Shown piece by piece: positions 17,271-26,668 of a stretch of DNA of 64,000 bases. Origin of the DNA: Novosphingobium sp. Gsoil 351 (lineage in GTDB: Bacteria > Pseudomonadota > Alphaproteobacteria > Sphingomonadales > Sphingomonadaceae); NCBI RefSeq assembly GCF_009707465.1, contig NZ_CP046120.1, forward strand, positions 558,001-622,000, in the 5' to 3' direction. The translations under genes were made by a program, and so were the position numbers. The notes under the pieces are model-generated. The model did not search any database and was not told where the DNA came from. It was given only the letters and a program-made list of their open reading frames with translations. The first letter of the stretch is position 1. Each line of letters begins with the position of its first letter.

Positions 17271-17809
17271 GGATCATCGCGGGCGAATGGCGCGGGCGCA
17301 AGCTGGGCGCGCCGCCGGGCGACGCCACCCGTCCCACCGCCGACCGCACCCGCGAGACGCTGTTCTCGATGCTGGTCAGCCGGATCGGATCGTTCGAGGG
17401 CCTGGCGGTCGCCGACCTGTTCGCCGGATCGGGCGCGCTGGGGCTGGAGGCTTTATCACGCGGCGCGGCGACGTGCCTGTTCGTCGAACAGGACGCCGCC
17501 GCGATCCGCAGTCTTCGCGCGAACATCGCCGCGCTGCGGGCTCAGGACCGGGCCGACGTGCGCGCTGGATCGGTGCTTGCGCTCGGCCCTGCCAAAGCGC
17601 CACTCGACCTGCTCTTGCTCGATCCGCCGTATGCCAGCGGCGCGGGGGCGGTGGCGCTCGACAAGCTGCTGAGACTTGGTTGGATCGGCCCGGCGAGTTG
17701 GATCAGCCTCGAGACCGGGCCTGGCGAGGCGGTAGCTATCAAGTCCTTCACCGTCGCTGCCGAGCGTAAGGTCGGCAAGGCCAGGCTCACTCTGCTGCGG
17801 GCGGCCTAG
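17267..17809 (+). CDS. rsmD: 16S rRNA (guanine(966)-N2)-methyltransferase
   Basis: RsmD methylates G966 of 16S rRNA with S-adenosylmethionine on the 30S particle. The 180-residue Rossmann methyltransferase begins MRIIAGEWRGRKLGAP, has the family loop TRPTADRTRETLFSML, the SAM-binding ADLFAGSGALGLEALSRGA, and the catalytic LLLLDPPYASG. The start overlaps the rluB stop by four bases, so the two rRNA-modification genes are coupled. Its 3' end overlaps the convergent MFS gene by 23 bases. Confidence 0.95.
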   Translation: MRIIAGEWRGRKLGAPPGDATRPTADRTRETLFSMLVSRIGSFEGLAVADLFAGSGALGLEALSRGAATCLFVEQDAAAIRSLRANIAALRAQDRADVRAGSVLALGPAKAPLDLLLLDPPYASGAGAVALDKLLRLGWIGPASWISLETGPGEAVAIKSFTVAAERKVGKARLTLLRAA

Positions 17810-19064
17810 CGAACGCCACCCCGGCCAATGTCAGCAACCCCGCCGCGCACAGCAGCCAGCCGACCCGGTCCCCCTGACCTGCCGCGCCCAGCGCCTGTGC
17901 CGCGATCGGGGTCAACGCGCCGCCCATGATCCCGCCCAAGGTGAATGCGACCGAAACCCCCGTGTAGCGCACCGGCACCGGGTAGAGCGCGCTCAGGAAC
18001 CCGCCGAGCGGTCCATAGACGAAGCCCATCACGAGAAGTGCGGCGCTGAGCAGCGCGAAGATCGCGGTCACGCCGGCGTGGGTCAGGATCGGCCCGAAGG
18101 CGAGGCCCAGCACCACCGTCGCCGCCGCACCCCAGGCAAGCACTGGCCGCGCCCCGAAGCGGTCGCTCGCCAGCGCCGCGATCCCGATCCCCAACGCGAG
18201 GAATCCGATCGCGCCGAGCAAGGCAAGCTGGACATCCTGGCGTGGGAAGCCACGTTCGGTGGTCGCATAGGACAGCGCAAAGGCGGTCGAGAGATAGAAG
18301 ATCGCGAAGCACGCGATCACCGCCGCGCTGCCCGCCAGCACCGCGCCCGGATGTTCGCGCAGCAGCGTGCCGAAGGGCACCGAAGGGGGCGGCGCACGAT
18401 CGCGCGCTGCTCGAAACGCGGGGGTCTCCGCGATCCTTAGCCGCACCCACAGCCCTACCGCGACCAGCAGCGCGCTGGCCAGAAACGGCACACGCCACCC
18501 CCAGGCGAGAAAATCCGCCTCGCTCAGTCCCAAACCCAGCAGCAGGAACAGCCCGTTGGCCGCCAGGAACCCCAGCGGCGCGCCGAACTGCGGGGCCGAG
18601 CCGAACCGCGCCTCCCACCCCGGCGGGGCGTTTTCAACCGCGAGCAGCGCGGCTCCGCCCCACTCGCCGCCAAGGCCGAGGCCCTGCCCGAAGCGCAACA
18701 TGCAAAGCAGCAGCGGCGCGACCCAGCCGACTCCATACCCGCTCATCACCGCATACGTCGGCAGAAACGCTATAAGCAGCGTCGATCCACCCATGAGAAG
18801 GAGCGAAGCGACCAGCGTCGATTTGCGCCCGACGCGATCGCCGAAATGGCCGAACGCGATGGCCCCGAGCGGGCGCGCGAGGAACGCCAGACCGAAGCTC
18901 ATGAACGCGAACATCGCCTGCGCCTGCGGCGATTCGGCGGGGAAGAAAAGCGGGCCGAAAACCAGCGCGGCAGCGATCGCGTAAACGTAGAAATCGTAAA
19001 ACTCGACCGTCGTCCCGGTCAGCGCCGCGCCAAGCACGCGCGCGTTGTTGCGGATTTCATCCAT
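17787..19064 (-). CDS. MFS transporter, metabolite:H+ symporter (MHS) type
   Basis: A 425-residue inner-membrane transporter with twelve predicted helices, of the metabolite:proton symporter family (ShiA/ProP/KgtP relatives). Evidence: the N-terminal GTTVEFYDFYVYAIAAALVF, the loop GHFGDRVGRKSTLV typical for the family, and RFGQGLGLGGEWGGAALLAVENAP. Substrates in this family are dicarboxylates, osmolytes or shikimate-like acids, and none can be assigned. The start at 19064 has GGGGGAG just upstream. Convergent and overlapping with rsmD. Confidence 0.88.
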   Translation of the reverse strand: MDEIRNNARVLGAALTGTTVEFYDFYVYAIAAALVFGPLFFPAESPQAQAMFAFMSFGLAFLARPLGAIAFGHFGDRVGRKSTLVASLLLMGGSTLLIAFLPTYAVMSGYGVGWVAPLLLCMLRFGQGLGLGGEWGGAALLAVENAPPGWEARFGSAPQFGAPLGFLAANGLFLLLGLGLSEADFLAWGWRVPFLASALLVAVGLWVRLRIAETPAFRAARDRAPPPSVPFGTLLREHPGAVLAGSAAVIACFAIFYLSTAFALSYATTERGFPRQDVQLALLGAIGFLALGIGIAALASDRFGARPVLAWGAAATVVLGLAFGPILTHAGVTAIFALLSAALLVMGFVYGPLGGFLSALYPVPVRYTGVSVAFTLGGIMGGALTPIAAQALGAAGQGDRVGWLLCAAGLLTLAGVAFARPPAAE

Positions 19065-19099
19065 CGCTCCCCCTTGGCGAGCCCGCCAGGCAACTCAAC

Positions 19100-19131
19100 A
19101 AAAAAGGGCGCCGGTTGCCCGACGCCCTTTC
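19100..19131 (-). terminator. Rho-independent terminator of the secreted-protein gene
   Basis: Read on the minus strand, an 8-bp stem AAAGGGCG/CGCCCTTT with a 12-base loop is followed by a run of T (CCCTTTTTTG). It lies 26 bases past the corrected stop of the secreted protein and insulates the MFS gene downstream. Confidence 0.85.
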
Positions 19132-19156
19132 TTGCGACCCTTACGAGGGCTTCGAT

Positions 19157-19799
19157 TTAACCTTGGGTTTTCGGCCCGCGGATCTCGCTGGCGGGCTTGC
19201 CCGGCCAGTACTTGAGGGCACGGCTGCGGCCTTTTGCTCCGCCTTCACCGGGGTTCTGGCAGCTGTCTTGCACTTTGCTGGTGCAGATCGGGTAGGCCTT
19301 GTCCATCGATTGCGGCGGCGGGGGGCGCGTAATTGCCGGTGGTGGTGGCGACGGTCGTCGTTTCCGGCGTCACGTCGGTTCCCGAGGTGGTCACGGCCGT
19401 GGTCGTGGTGGTGGGCGCTACCGCAGCGTTCGCTTGGTTGGCTGTTTTTGCGTTGGCAAGCTGCGCCTCGATCGAGGCCCAGGCGGCGGCACGCTGTTCG
19501 GGAGCCAGCCCATAGACCTGGGCGCGCTGCGCGTCGGTCAGCGCCCACCATCCGGTCTGCTGCACCGGAGTTAGCGTCCAGTAATAGGCGCGATAGTCGT
19601 TCGGCCAGGCATCATATACGATCCGCCGAGGGCCGGGCCAGCCGTCGTAGGTGGTCTTCTGCTCGGTCGTCATGGTGTAAGTCGTGCCATCGGCCGCGGT
19701 GGTCGTCGTGGTCGTCGTCGTTGTTTCCTGGGCCTGGAGCGCGGGGGCTGCGGCCAACGCGACCAGGGTCGCGGCGCTCGCCAGAAGAAGGGTTCGCAT
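19157..19799 (-). CDS. Secreted Thr-rich protein of unknown function; frameshifted at 19320-19325
   Basis: A small exported protein. The start at 19799 is preceded by AAGGAG and opens a Sec signal peptide (MRTLLLASAATLVALAAAPA, then LQAQ). The mature protein begins with a poly-Thr tract (ETTTTTTTTTAADGT), then a Trp/Tyr-rich segment with WPNDYRAYYWTLTPVQQTGWWAL and a helical part with QRAQVYGLAPEQRAAAWASI. The frame as written runs on to 19245, but a reading shift at the six-G run (19320-19325) gives a C-terminus with YPICTSKVQDSCQNPGEGG and ALKYWPGKPASE, which I recall as a conserved ending in sphingomonad proteins. Removing one base gives about 213 residues, ending at 19157 just before a good terminator. 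No function is known. Confidence 0.72.
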
Positions 19800-19910
19800 G
19801 GGGTGCTCCTTGCGCGATTTCGTTTTCGGGTCGGGCAAAATACGCCGTGCCGCGCAATCGGTTCCGGCGCGCCCTTGCCCGCGCCGCCCGCGTTCCCTAC
19901 CTGTTCACGA

Positions 19911-22217
19911 ATGGCCGACCCCGCTCCCTCGACTGCTGCAACCGTCGAAAATCCGCCGCAATGGCTCGATGGGCTGAACCCGCCGCAGCAGGAGGCGGTG
20001 CTCACTACCGAGGGTCCGGTGCTGATGTTGGCCGGGGCCGGCACCGGCAAGACCGCGGCACTCACCGCGCGTCTGGCACACCTCGTCCGGTCGCGTCTCG
20101 CCTGGCCGAGCGAAATTCTGTGCGTCACCTTCACCAACAAGGCCGCGCGCGAGATGCGCGAGCGGGTCGGCCAGTTGATCGGTCCGGCGGTGGAGGGAAT
20201 GCCTTGGCTTGGCACCTTCCATTCGATCGCGGCCAGGATGCTGCGCCGCCATGCCGAGCTCGTCGGCCTCCAGGCGAACTACACGATCATCGACACCGAT
20301 GACCAGATCCGCCTGCTCAAGCAATTGATCAGCGCCAACGACCTCGATGAAAAGCGCTGGCCCGCGCGGCAATTGGCGGGCCTGATCGACCGCTGGAAGA
20401 ACCGCGGGCTCAACCCCGGCGATCTTGATGCGGTCGAGAACGAGCTCTACGCCAACGGCAAGGGCCAGCAGTTCTACCGGCTCTATCAAGACCGTCTGAA
20501 GGCGCTCAACGCCTGCGATTTCGGCGACCTGACGCTGCATATGCTCAACATCTTCCGCCGCGAGCGCGACATTCTCGAACAGTACCAGCAGCGTTTCAAA
20601 TACGTGATGGTCGATGAGTATCAGGACACCAACGCGGTCCAGTATCTGTGGCTGCGGCTGATTGCGCAGGCGCGCAAGAATATCTGCGTGGTCGGCGACG
20701 ATGACCAGTCGATCTATTCGTGGCGCGGCGCGGAAGTCGCCAACATCCTGCGCTTCGAAAAGGACTTCCCGGGCGCGAAGGTGATACGTCTTGAACAGAA
20801 CTATCGCTCTACCCCGGACATTCTCGCCGCCGCATCCGGCCTGATCGATGCAAATAGCCAGCGGCTGGGCAAGACGCTGTGGACCGAGCGCAATTCGGGC
20901 GACAAGGTCCGCGCGATCGGGGTGTGGGACGGCCCCGAGGAAGCGCGCCGCGTGGGCGAGGAAGCCGAGGCGCTGATCCGCGACGGGGTGAGCCTCAACA
21001 ATATGGCGATCCTCGTCCGCGCCCAGTTCCAGACCCGTGAGTTCGAGGACCGGTTCATCGCGATCGGGCTGAACTACCGCATCGTCGGCGGCTTCCGTTT
21101 CTACGAGCGCGCCGAAATTCGAGATGCGCTCGCTTATCTGCGGGTCATCGCGCAACCCGCCGATGACCTCGCGTTCGAGCGCATCTTCAACACCCCCAAG
21201 CGCGGGCTGGGCGACAAGGCTCTGGAGACCCTTCATCGCACCGCGCGAGGCCGGGGCATCCCGCTCGCAGCCGCCGCGCTGGAGGTTTGCGATTCCGACG
21301 AACTGCCGACCCGCGCGCGCAACAGTCTGGCGATACTGATGCGCGGCCTCGCCCACTGGCGCGAGGTGGCGCAGACGCTGGTACCCGCCGAACTGGTCCG
21401 CACGACCCTCGACGAAAGCGGCTATACCGGGATGCTCCAGGCCGAAAAAAGCGCGGACGCGGCGGGGCGGCTCGAGAACCTGACCGAGCTCGCCCGCGCG
21501 ATGGAGGAGTACGAGACGCTTGGCGGGTTCCTCGAACACGTCAGCCTGGTCATGGATAACGACGCCGACGCCGACGCCGACAAGATCACGATCATGACGA
21601 TCCACGCCGCCAAGGGGCTGGAGTTCGACTACCTCTACCTCGTCGGCTGGGAAGAAGGCGTGTTCCCCAGCCAGCGCGCGCTCGACGAGGGCGGGCTGGC
21701 CAGCCTCGAAGAGGAGCGCCGCCTGGCCTACGTCGCGATCACCCGCGCGCGGCTGCGCTGCACGATCTTTCACGCCGCCAATCGCCGCATCTACGGTCAG
21801 TGGACCAGCTCGATCCCCAGCCGATTCATCGCCGAAATGCCCGCCGCGCATGTCGAGCACGAAACCACCCTGAGTGGCGGCGCGTCGCTGTGGCGCGCCC
21901 AGTTCAGCGAGAACGACGATCCCTTCGCCAGCGTCGCCCGTAACCAGCCGTCGCGCATCATGACCCGAGGCCCCGGCTGGCGGCGCGCGGTCGCCACCGG
22001 CTATGACACGACGCCCAAGCGGATCGCCGAACCTGGCCGCAGCGCCGCGAGCTTCGCCGCCAAGCCGCGCACCGACATCGCCATCGGGATGCGCGTGTTC
22101 CACGACAAGTTCGGCTATGGCGCGGTGATCGACCAGGAAGGGAACAAGCTGGAGATCGAGTTCGAAACCGCCGGGCGCAAGCGGGTGATCGACAGCTTCG
22201 TCAAAGTGGCGGATTAG
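19911..22217 (+). CDS. uvrD: UvrD/PcrA-type ATP-dependent DNA helicase
   Basis: A 768-residue superfamily 1A 3'-5' helicase acting in nucleotide-excision and mismatch repair or replication restart. Motifs in order: Q-motif-like GLNPPQQEAVL, Walker A LAGAGTGKT, motif Ia VTFTNKAAREMRER, motif II MVDEYQDTN, motif III VVGDDDQSIYSWRGA, motif IV VIRLEQNYRST, motif V ITIMTIHAAKGLEF, motif VI YVAITRARLR. The C-terminal segment GMRVFHDKFGYGAVIDQEGNK is the Tudor-like RNA-polymerase-binding module of PcrA/UvrD. The start is ATG 19911; the long upstream extension is out. It diverges from the secreted-protein gene. Confidence 0.95.
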   Translation: MADPAPSTAATVENPPQWLDGLNPPQQEAVLTTEGPVLMLAGAGTGKTAALTARLAHLVRSRLAWPSEILCVTFTNKAAREMRERVGQLIGPAVEGMPWLGTFHSIAARMLRRHAELVGLQANYTIIDTDDQIRLLKQLISANDLDEKRWPARQLAGLIDRWKNRGLNPGDLDAVENELYANGKGQQFYRLYQDRLKALNACDFGDLTLHMLNIFRRERDILEQYQQRFKYVMVDEYQDTNAVQYLWLRLIAQARKNICVVGDDDQSIYSWRGAEVANILRFEKDFPGAKVIRLEQNYRSTPDILAAASGLIDANSQRLGKTLWTERNSGDKVRAIGVWDGPEEARRVGEEAEALIRDGVSLNNMAILVRAQFQTREFEDRFIAIGLNYRIVGGFRFYERAEIRDALAYLRVIAQPADDLAFERIFNTPKRGLGDKALETLHRTARGRGIPLAAAALEVCDSDELPTRARNSLAILMRGLAHWREVAQTLVPAELVRTTLDESGYTGMLQAEKSADAAGRLENLTELARAMEEYETLGGFLEHVSLVMDNDADADADKITIMTIHAAKGLEFDYLYLVGWEEGVFPSQRALDEGGLASLEEERRLAYVAITRARLRCTIFHAANRRIYGQWTSSIPSRFIAEMPAAHVEHETTLSGGASLWRAQFSENDDPFASVARNQPSRIMTRGPGWRRAVATGYDTTPKRIAEPGRSAASFAAKPRTDIAIGMRVFHDKFGYGAVIDQEGNKLEIEFETAGRKRVIDSFVKVAD

Positions 22218-22300
22218 GCGAAGCAACGCCGATCAACCAATCCGCAAGGTTTCCCGACTAGGTCGCATTGACGGTCTTCTCATGCCGTCCGGGGGAACAC

Positions 22301-22894
22301 ATGGCTGAACTGATCCGCTGGACCGAGCGCCTCTTCCTGCTTGCGCTATCCGCCGGCGTCGTCGCGCGCATCGCGCCGCGGGTGATTGACCATCCCCAAT
22401 TGGCGATTTTCCTGCTTGCGGAGCTTTTGGGGATGGTGCTGGTGCTCATCCAACGCCGTGGTGAGTGGTCGAGTGATGCCTATCCGCTGTTGGTCGCGTT
22501 CGTCGGGACCGGCGCAGTGTTGCTGGTCGTTCCGGATGGATCCCAACTGATCCCCAACGCGGCTTCGGCCGTGCTAATCTTCGGCGGTGCGTCAATTTCG
22601 TTGGCCGCCAAAGTGTTTCTCGGTCGCAGTTTCGGACTGGTCGCCGCCAATCGGGGAGTCAAATTCGGCGGCGTTTACCGCCTAGTCCGACATCCGATGT
22701 ACCTCGGCTACATCCTCAATCAGGTCGGGTTCTTGATGTTATATTTCTCCCCGTGGAACATCGCGGTCTATGCGGTGGCCTGGACCGCGCAGTACTTGCG
22801 CACGGTCGAGGAAGAGAAGTTCCTCCGCCGCGATCCTATATATCGCGAATATGCCGAGCGGGTGCGATTTCGCCTCGTACCGGGAATCGCCTGA
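22301..22894 (+). CDS. Isoprenylcysteine carboxyl methyltransferase-like membrane protein
   Basis: A 197-residue integral membrane protein with about five hydrophobic segments. The C-terminal third carries the ICMT/PEMT-type signature: GVYRLVRHPMYLGYILNQVGF, then EEEKFLRRDPIYREYAERVRFRLVPG. These motifs form the SAM-binding site in the family. Substrate is unknown; bacterial members methylate phospholipids or isoprenoid compounds. The start at ATG 22301 follows GGGGGA and fits better than the TTG at 22268. It is convergent with the DEAD-box helicase gene, 10 bp apart. Confidence 0.85.
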   Translation: MAELIRWTERLFLLALSAGVVARIAPRVIDHPQLAIFLLAELLGMVLVLIQRRGEWSSDAYPLLVAFVGTGAVLLVVPDGSQLIPNAASAVLIFGGASISLAAKVFLGRSFGLVAANRGVKFGGVYRLVRHPMYLGYILNQVGFLMLYFSPWNIAVYAVAWTAQYLRTVEEEKFLRRDPIYREYAERVRFRLVPGIA

Positions 22895-22904
22895 CACGCC
22901 TCGC

Positions 22905-24266
22905 TTAGCCCAGGGACTGGGCGAGGAAGCCCGGCACTGGTCCATTCCAGCCTTCGTCCGACATCTCCTCGACCAGCGCGGGCTCGCGCGGCGCGGGCGT
23001 GGGCTTCGGCGCAACCGCTTTCTGTGCGGGGGCCGAACGTTCATCGCGCGAAACACGCTCGGAACGAGAACGCGGCGCGTGGTCCTCTCGGCGTGGCCGG
23101 GGCGTAGGGTCGTCTTCGCGCAGCTGCTCGGACGCGGCCCCAGGCGCCTTCGCACCCCGCTCGAACACCGGAATCTTGCCGCCGGTCAGCTTCTCGACAT
23201 TGTCGATCGCCTCGGCATCCTCGGGCGCGACGAAGGTGAAGGCGCGGCCCTTGGCGCCGGCGCGTCCGGTGCGGCCGATGCGGTGAACGTAGTCGTCCGG
23301 ATGCCACGGGGTGTCGAAGTTGAACACATGGCTGACGCCCTTGACGTCCAGCCCGCGCGCGGCGACGTCGCTGGCGACGAGGATGCTGATCGTCCCGTCC
23401 TTGAACCGGGCGAGCTCCGCGTTGCGCGAGGCCTGATCCATATCGCCATGGATTTCGCCCGCCGAAAAGCCGTCCTGCTTAAGGCTCTTGGCCAATTCGC
23501 GCACCGTGGTCTTGCGGTTGCAGAAGACGATTGCGGTAGAAACATCGTCGGTACGCAAAAGGTCGCGCAGGACGTCGCGCTTGGCGCGGCTCTGCACGGC
23601 CACCTTGAACTGGACGATGTTCTCGTTGCGCGAGGCCGGTCGGGCGACTTCGATGTACTTCGGGTTGGAAAGGAAGCGGTCGGCCAGCTTCTTGATCGGC
23701 GGGGGCATCGTGGCCGAAAACAACAGCGTCTGGCGTTGCGCCGGCAGCTTGGTGCAGATCGTCTCGATGTCGGGAATGAAGCCCATGTCGAGCATGCGAT
23801 CCGCCTCGTCGATCACCAGCATGTTGCAGCCGGTGAGCAGGATCTTGCCGCGCTCGAAAAGGTCCATTAGGCGGCCCGGGGTGGCGATCAGCACATCGAC
23901 GCCGTCCTTCAGCGCCTTGACCTGATCACCCATCTGCACGCCGCCGATCAGCAGCGCCATTTTGAGATCGTGATTCGCCCCGTACTTGACGAATTCCTCG
24001 GCGACCTGGGCGGCCAGCTCGCGGGTCGGTTCGAGGATCAGGCTACGCGGCATCAGCGCGCGACGACGGCCATGGGCGAGAATGTCGATCATCGGCAGGA
24101 CGAACCCGCCGGTTTTGCCGGTGCCCGTCTGGGCGATGCCGATGATGTCCTTCATCATCAGGATGCTGGGGATCGCCTGCGCCTGGATCGGCGTGGGCGT
24201 GTCGTAGCCCTTGCTGGTGACCGCCTGAAGCAGTTCGTCTGACAAGCCGAGATCGGCGAATTTCAT
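22905..24266 (-). CDS. rhlE: DEAD-box RNA helicase (RhlE type)
   Basis: A 453-residue cytosolic ATP-dependent RNA helicase. All core motifs are visible: FADLGLSDELLQAV and the Q motif TPIQAQAIPSIL, Walker A AQTGTGKTGGF, PTRELAAQ, TPGRLMD, VIDEADRMLDMGF, SAT in LLFSATMPP, then AIVFCNRKTT, DVAARGLDV and HRIGRTGRAG. The C-terminal tail after about residue 370 is basic, Pro/Arg/Ser-rich and disordered, an RNA-binding feature of RhlE-like proteins, ending WNGPVPGFLAQSLG. A 123-bp leader separates it from the upstream gene at 24390. The exact subfamily (RhlE versus related) is inferred from the short core and tail. Confidence 0.92.
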   Translation of the reverse strand: MKFADLGLSDELLQAVTSKGYDTPTPIQAQAIPSILMMKDIIGIAQTGTGKTGGFVLPMIDILAHGRRRALMPRSLILEPTRELAAQVAEEFVKYGANHDLKMALLIGGVQMGDQVKALKDGVDVLIATPGRLMDLFERGKILLTGCNMLVIDEADRMLDMGFIPDIETICTKLPAQRQTLLFSATMPPPIKKLADRFLSNPKYIEVARPASRNENIVQFKVAVQSRAKRDVLRDLLRTDDVSTAIVFCNRKTTVRELAKSLKQDGFSAGEIHGDMDQASRNAELARFKDGTISILVASDVAARGLDVKGVSHVFNFDTPWHPDDYVHRIGRTGRAGAKGRAFTFVAPEDAEAIDNVEKLTGGKIPVFERGAKAPGAASEQLREDDPTPRPRREDHAPRSRSERVSRDERSAPAQKAVAPKPTPAPREPALVEEMSDEGWNGPVPGFLAQSLG

Positions 24267-24389
24267 GCAATAGTCCGAAAATAGAGACGCGCGGAGGGCG
24301 GGTTGCCGGGGGTCCGCGCATGGCTCCTGCTGCGGTGCAGCGAGGCGACCCGGCGCTAAGCCGAAAGTCCGGCGAAAGTCAAGGAAACC

Positions 24390-24992
24390 CTATTCGTCGA
24401 TGGCGACAAGCCGGCGCAGCCGGCTGAGCGAGCAGCTTGCCCCGCTGCGCGAATGGATCAAGTCGCGATCGACGCACAATTGACCGTCGCCGTTGCGCTC
24501 GAGGTAGAACCCCGAATAGAAATCGCGCGCGCGGCATGCCTTTTCGAGGCTCGCGCCAATCATCCTCTGGTCGCGCATGAACAGCATCAGGCGGTCGTCG
24601 CCGCCGATCTGGACTCCCGCGATCCCGGCGACGGAGACGCACTTGCCGACCTTCTTTTCGCGAAAACGCGTCGCGAGCGGAGCCTGAGGCAGAGCGGCGA
24701 GCATTTCGCGGGTCGCGGCGAAAGGCGTGATCCGGATGATCATCCGCTGTTCGATCCGGACCTGCCGGGCCGGGTCGGCACGGAACGCGTCGGCGATGTC
24801 GTTCCACACGGCGCGACCTTCGGGCGCGGCGATCTGAGCGGGAAGCGGCAGCGACGCGAACGACCATTCAATCGTCCATTCGCCCGGCTCATGAACCTCC
24901 GGCGGGTTCTCGCCCAGTCCTTCGGACGGCGGCGCCTGCGGGGCTGCGGCGGCCAGAATCAGCGGTAGAACAAAGGCCATCAACGAGGACAT
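24390..24992 (-). CDS. Exported hypothetical protein
   Basis: A protein of about 200 residues with a Sec-type signal (MSSLMAFVLPLILAAAAP). Alternative starts lie 21 codons upstream and four codons downstream; none has a strong Shine-Dalgarno sequence, so the start is uncertain. The mature part contains two cysteine pairs (KCVSVAG near the middle, KACRARDFY and QLCVDRD, SCSLSRL near the end) and no domain I recognise; codon use is like that of its neighbours. It is upstream of the helicase gene on the same strand and divergent from the FAD enzyme gene. Confidence 0.65.
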   Translation of the reverse strand: MSSLMAFVLPLILAAAAPQAPPSEGLGENPPEVHEPGEWTIEWSFASLPLPAQIAAPEGRAVWNDIADAFRADPARQVRIEQRMIIRITPFAATREMLAALPQAPLATRFREKKVGKCVSVAGIAGVQIGGDDRLMLFMRDQRMIGASLEKACRARDFYSGFYLERNGDGQLCVDRDLIHSRSGASCSLSRLRRLVAIDE

Positions 24993-25143
24993 GAAGAGGT
25001 GCGCTCGGCTCCGGCTGGACGCGCCCGTCGGGTGCGATGGACAACGCTGCGGCATTGAGATAGCCGCCGCGGTTGAATGTCCGCTTAACCTCGTTTCTGC
25101 AAGGGCCTAGCGCCTGGACATGGCGGCGTGGCATAGGCGGGCC

Positions 25144-26565
25144 ATGAGCGAACCCGCCGCTTTCCTCGACCAGGCCAGCGCCCTCCTGGGGGAGCGCGGG
25201 TTGAGCCGCGACCCCGAGTTGATCCAGCCGTGGCTAACCGACTGGCGCGGGCGGTTCACCGGGCAAGCCCTGGCGCTGGCCTCGCCTGGCTCGACTGCCG
25301 AAGTCGCGGCGCTGGTAGCACTCTGCGCCAGCCACCGCGTGGGCATCGTCCCACAGGGCGGCAACAGCGGGATGTCGGGCGGAGCCACTCCCGACCCCAG
25401 TGGCACCCAACTGATCCTCTCGCTGCGGCGAATGAACGCGATCCGCCCGATCGACGTCGCGGGCCGTCAGGTCGAGGCTGAAGCCGGGGTAATCCTGGAA
25501 ACCCTGCATCACGCCGCGGAAGCGCAGGGCCTGCGCTTTCCGCTATCGCTGGGGGGCAAGGGTTCGGCCACAGTGGGCGGGCTGGTCTCGACCAATGCCG
25601 GCGGTACGCAGGTGCTGCGCCACGGTTCGATGCGCGCGCTGATCCTGGGAATCGAGGCGGTCCTGCCCGATGGCCAGGTGTTCGATGCGTTGACCCCGCT
25701 CAAGAAGGACAATCGCGGGTTCGATCTCAAGCAGCTTCTGATCGGCTCCGAAGGGACACTGGGGATCGTCACCGCCGCAACGTTGCGGCTGGTCCCCGCG
25801 GTGGCCGAGCGCTCGGTGATCTGGGCGGGTCTCGCTTCGATCGCCCAGGCCCGCCAACTGCTGCTCCATTGTCAGGCCAGCGAAGGCGAGGCTCTCGAAG
25901 GGTTCGAGGTCATGCCCGGCCACTGCCTCGATTCGGTGATCCGCTTCCTGCCCAACGCCCGTGGGCCGCTCGGCGGCAAGCATGCCTGGCACGCGCTGAT
26001 GGAACTCGATGCCGGGCAGGCCGACGCGGCAACGCTGGCCGATCGCGCCGAAGCGATGATCGCCACGGCCTTCGAGGCGGGCTTGATCGAAGACGCAACG
26101 ATCGCCGCGAATGAAACCCAGGCCGAAGCTTTTTGGCAGCTTCGCGAAATGGTGGCCCCCGCCGAACGCGCCGCCGGCCCTGCGGTCCAGCACGATATCA
26201 GCGTCCCGCTCGAGGCCGTGCCCGGCTTCGTCGACGCGACGGTTCGCGAAGTCGAGGCTCGGTTTCCCGGCACCCGCGCGGTCGCGTTCGGGCACCTTGG
26301 AGATGGCAACATCCACTTCCACGTGATCGCCCCGCCCGACACGGAAAACTCCGCCTGGCAGGATGGCGAGGGCAAGACCATCAGCCGCTTCGTCCACGAT
26401 GCCGTCGCGCGCTGGCATGGCTCGATATCTGCCGAGCACGGCATCGGCCAATTGAAGCGCGACGAACTGCGCCGGTTGGGCGACCCGGTCGCGCTGCACC
26501 TGATGGCCACGGTCAAGCACGCGCTCGATCCGCACGGGATCATGAATCCGGGCAAGCTTTTGTAG
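25144..26565 (+). CDS. FAD-binding oxidoreductase, GlcD/D-2-hydroxyglutarate dehydrogenase type
   Basis: A 473-residue flavoenzyme of the PCMH (p-cresol methylhydroxylase) superfamily. The FAD-binding domain has VALCASHRVGIVPQGGNSGMSGG, EAEAGVILETLH and GGLVSTNAGGTQVLRHGSMR, with GSEGTLGIVTAATLRL. The substrate domain has AFGHLGDGNIHFHV, SAEHGIGQLKRDE and the C-terminal PHGIMNPGKLL. The histidine pair in HLGDGNIHFH binds metal in D-2-hydroxyglutarate and D-lactate dehydrogenases. The likely activity is oxidation of a D-2-hydroxyacid; the substrate (2-hydroxyglutarate, lactate or glycolate) cannot be settled from sequence. ATG 25144 chosen to give MSEPAAFLDQASALLG. Confidence 0.9.
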   Translation: MSEPAAFLDQASALLGERGLSRDPELIQPWLTDWRGRFTGQALALASPGSTAEVAALVALCASHRVGIVPQGGNSGMSGGATPDPSGTQLILSLRRMNAIRPIDVAGRQVEAEAGVILETLHHAAEAQGLRFPLSLGGKGSATVGGLVSTNAGGTQVLRHGSMRALILGIEAVLPDGQVFDALTPLKKDNRGFDLKQLLIGSEGTLGIVTAATLRLVPAVAERSVIWAGLASIAQARQLLLHCQASEGEALEGFEVMPGHCLDSVIRFLPNARGPLGGKHAWHALMELDAGQADAATLADRAEAMIATAFEAGLIEDATIAANETQAEAFWQLREMVAPAERAAGPAVQHDISVPLEAVPGFVDATVREVEARFPGTRAVAFGHLGDGNIHFHVIAPPDTENSAWQDGEGKTISRFVHDAVARWHGSISAEHGIGQLKRDELRRLGDPVALHLMATVKHALDPHGIMNPGKLL

Positions 26566-26668
26566 CCCTCGCACGTGCTTGCGCCACCCCGGCTTAATCC
26601 TTAAGAGCGCCGCTTTGCCGCGCCGCCGACCCCGGCAGCGCCCGGTTTCATTTCGCGGAGAGAATTTC

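Noticed and set aside
19905..22226. 773-codon minus-strand frame opposite the UvrD helicase
   Set aside because: Antisense to a gene with all helicase motifs; no recognisable domain, typical GC-rich mirror frame.
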